A stretch of DNA of 64,000 nucleotides from WM-3-3 sp041660045 (lineage in GTDB: Bacteria > Pseudomonadota > Gammaproteobacteria > Methylococcales > Methylomonadaceae): the NCBI GenBank assembly GCA_041660045.1, contig JBAZXA010000010.1:60279-124278 (forward strand), read 5' to 3'. A model generated the notes under the pieces. The model was not told the DNA's origin. It ran no database searches and saw only the letters and a list, made by a program, of their open reading frames with translations. The position numbers and the translations under genes were made by a program. Every line of letters begins with the position of its first letter. Within the stretch, counting starts at the first letter, position 1. Positions 63,127 to 64,000 of this stretch are shown piece after piece.

Positions 63127-63863
63127 GAATCCAAAAAAGCGCCATTCAAATCCCGTTACGACGAGGCGGATGCCAACGCCGACATGCGCGTTGTCCGGAT
63201 CACGCAGCCTGGTGTTGACAGCGAAGCCCGTTGTTTGAAGAAAGCGGGGAAGTCGGTTTTTGGCTATAAACAGCACACCGTGGTCGACAGCAATGGCTTA
63301 GTTCTCGCCGTTGAAACCACCCCGGCCAACTGGCATGACAGCCAGCCCTTAGCCGGCCTTGTCGACAAGGCCGATATTGGATCGGGAAGCCGGCTCCACG
63401 CCGACAAGGCGTACGGCAGCAAAAAGCATCGGGATGCCTTGAAAACACGTGGCATCAAAAACGGCATCCAGGATAAGGCCGTCAAGAACAAGCCGCTCAG
63501 CCCACGGCAACTCGCCGCAACAAGGGCATCAGCAAAGTCCGCTTTGTGGTGGAACGCACGTTTGGTGGCCAACAGCGCTGGTTCGGTGGCAAAGTCTTGC
63601 GCTACCAGGGTTTGGCCAAAGTCCATGCCTGGCACATCCTGTTGGCAGTCGCTTACAACCTAAGGAGGCTACCAAGGCTTTATGTCGAAAGCCTATTGCC
63701 AAAGCGGCCACAGGAAAAATCCGCTTAATGGCCAGAAAATGTGAAAAATGCCCGTAAGTTGGGTTTTTTTTACCTAACTTTACGTCAATAGTTCCTGTTT
63801 TTTTCCATGATTTTGGTTTTTACAGTTTAACCATGAAAACCGGTGGTTTTTGCAAAAGTCTCA
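63127..63863 (+). mobile_element. IS5-type insertion sequence remnant, 5' truncated, frameshifted
   Basis: The first frame holds DMRVVRITQPGVDSEARCL, SVFGYKQHTVVD and SRLHADKAYGSKKHRD (with the second catalytic Asp) through SPRQLA. Near 63510 a base is lost, and the rest continues in another frame (VERTFGGQQRWFGGK with the catalytic Glu, and HAWHILLAVAYNLRRLP). The 3' end carries GGTGGTTTTTGCAAAAGTCT, shared with the remnant at 13366-14002. The front half is missing. Confidence 0.85.
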
Positions 63864-64000
63864 TGAGTTCTAGTTTTATTCATATTAGCGCACTGACCAT
63901 CGATAGCAGAGGCTTATTTACGGTTGCAACTGTACATAAGTTTTGCAGTTTCAACTATCAGGACGGCTTAGTTTATTAAGGCGGTTTAGCCCTAATCTTA
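63864..64000. other. Right edge; no gene seen
   Basis: Only 137 bases remain; no motif or open frame can be assigned. Confidence 0.3.

Noticed and set aside
1..64000. CRISPR array
   Set aside because: The only regular tandem repeats seen are the 144-bp TPR units, which are coding.

Overview
The window looks like chromosomal DNA of a Gram-negative gammaproteobacterium. A methanotroph-like (Methylococcales) background is my best guess from the gene mix, but nothing here proves it. Supporting signs are many Sec, Tat and lipoprotein signals, a periplasmic CopA/CopB copper pair, cytochrome b561, a HugZ-like protein, a LuxR-type regulator and a laterally mobile N-type ATPase operon. No rRNA, tRNA or CRISPR array was seen.

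Layout. (1) 1-8.6 kb is accessory and defence-like: a 3'-cut NucA-type nuclease lipoprotein, an IS481 remnant cutting a DUF559 nuclease gene, a decayed hsdS, a Phd/VapC toxin-antitoxin pair, and an intact two-gene cassette (AAA_14/DUF4143 ATPase plus a large STAND/NACHT-like NTPase with a C-terminal nuclease-like motif) whose first start codon overlaps a perfect 44-bp palindrome. (2) 9-13 kb: a fatty-acid-hydroxylase/sterol-desaturase family membrane enzyme, then cardiolipin synthase with an endonuclease/exonuclease/phosphatase-fold partner. (3) 12.8-14 kb: a broken SDR gene and a deleted IS5-type element. (4) 14-20 kb: small envelope and stress proteins, a frameshifted BON lipoprotein, and a reduced Anbu operon (Anbu, N-formylglutamate amidohydrolase family, transglutaminase). 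(5) 19.8-28.3 kb is a second accessory zone: Rhs, IS4, IS21 and IS66-like fragments, a second Phd/VapC pair, an unrecognised 649-aa protein, and a membrane-anchored NB-ARC/TPR protein with near-identical 144-bp repeats.

(6) 28.4-43 kb is ordinary metabolism and envelope: YkgJ-like protein, secreted phosphoesterase, HbpS/GlcG-like protein, LuxR solo, PanE, haloacid dehalogenase, a beta-propeller lipoprotein, CopA/CopB, CreA, a glycine-zipper protein and cytochrome b561. (7) 43.2-48.4 kb: one 1715-aa protein joining a DnaQ-like exonuclease region, a RecQ helicase and a UvrD/Rep helicase. (8) 48.4-55.1 kb, minus strand: a complete atpDCQRBEFAG N-ATPase operon. (9) 55.4-63 kb: a TVP38/flavoprotein disulfide reductase fusion preceded by a 26-codon ORF, a 3-methyladenine glycosylase, SulP and SLC13/ArsB-type transporters, a DUF4144 protein and a HugZ-like protein. 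(10) 63.1-63.9 kb: a second IS5-type remnant of the same family as the one at 13.4 kb.

The best candidates for undescribed biology are the palindrome-controlled ATPase/NTPase-nuclease cassette (3.2-8.6 kb), the orphan plus NB-ARC/TPR pair (23.7-28.3 kb), and the exonuclease-RecQ-UvrD fusion (43.2-48.4 kb).
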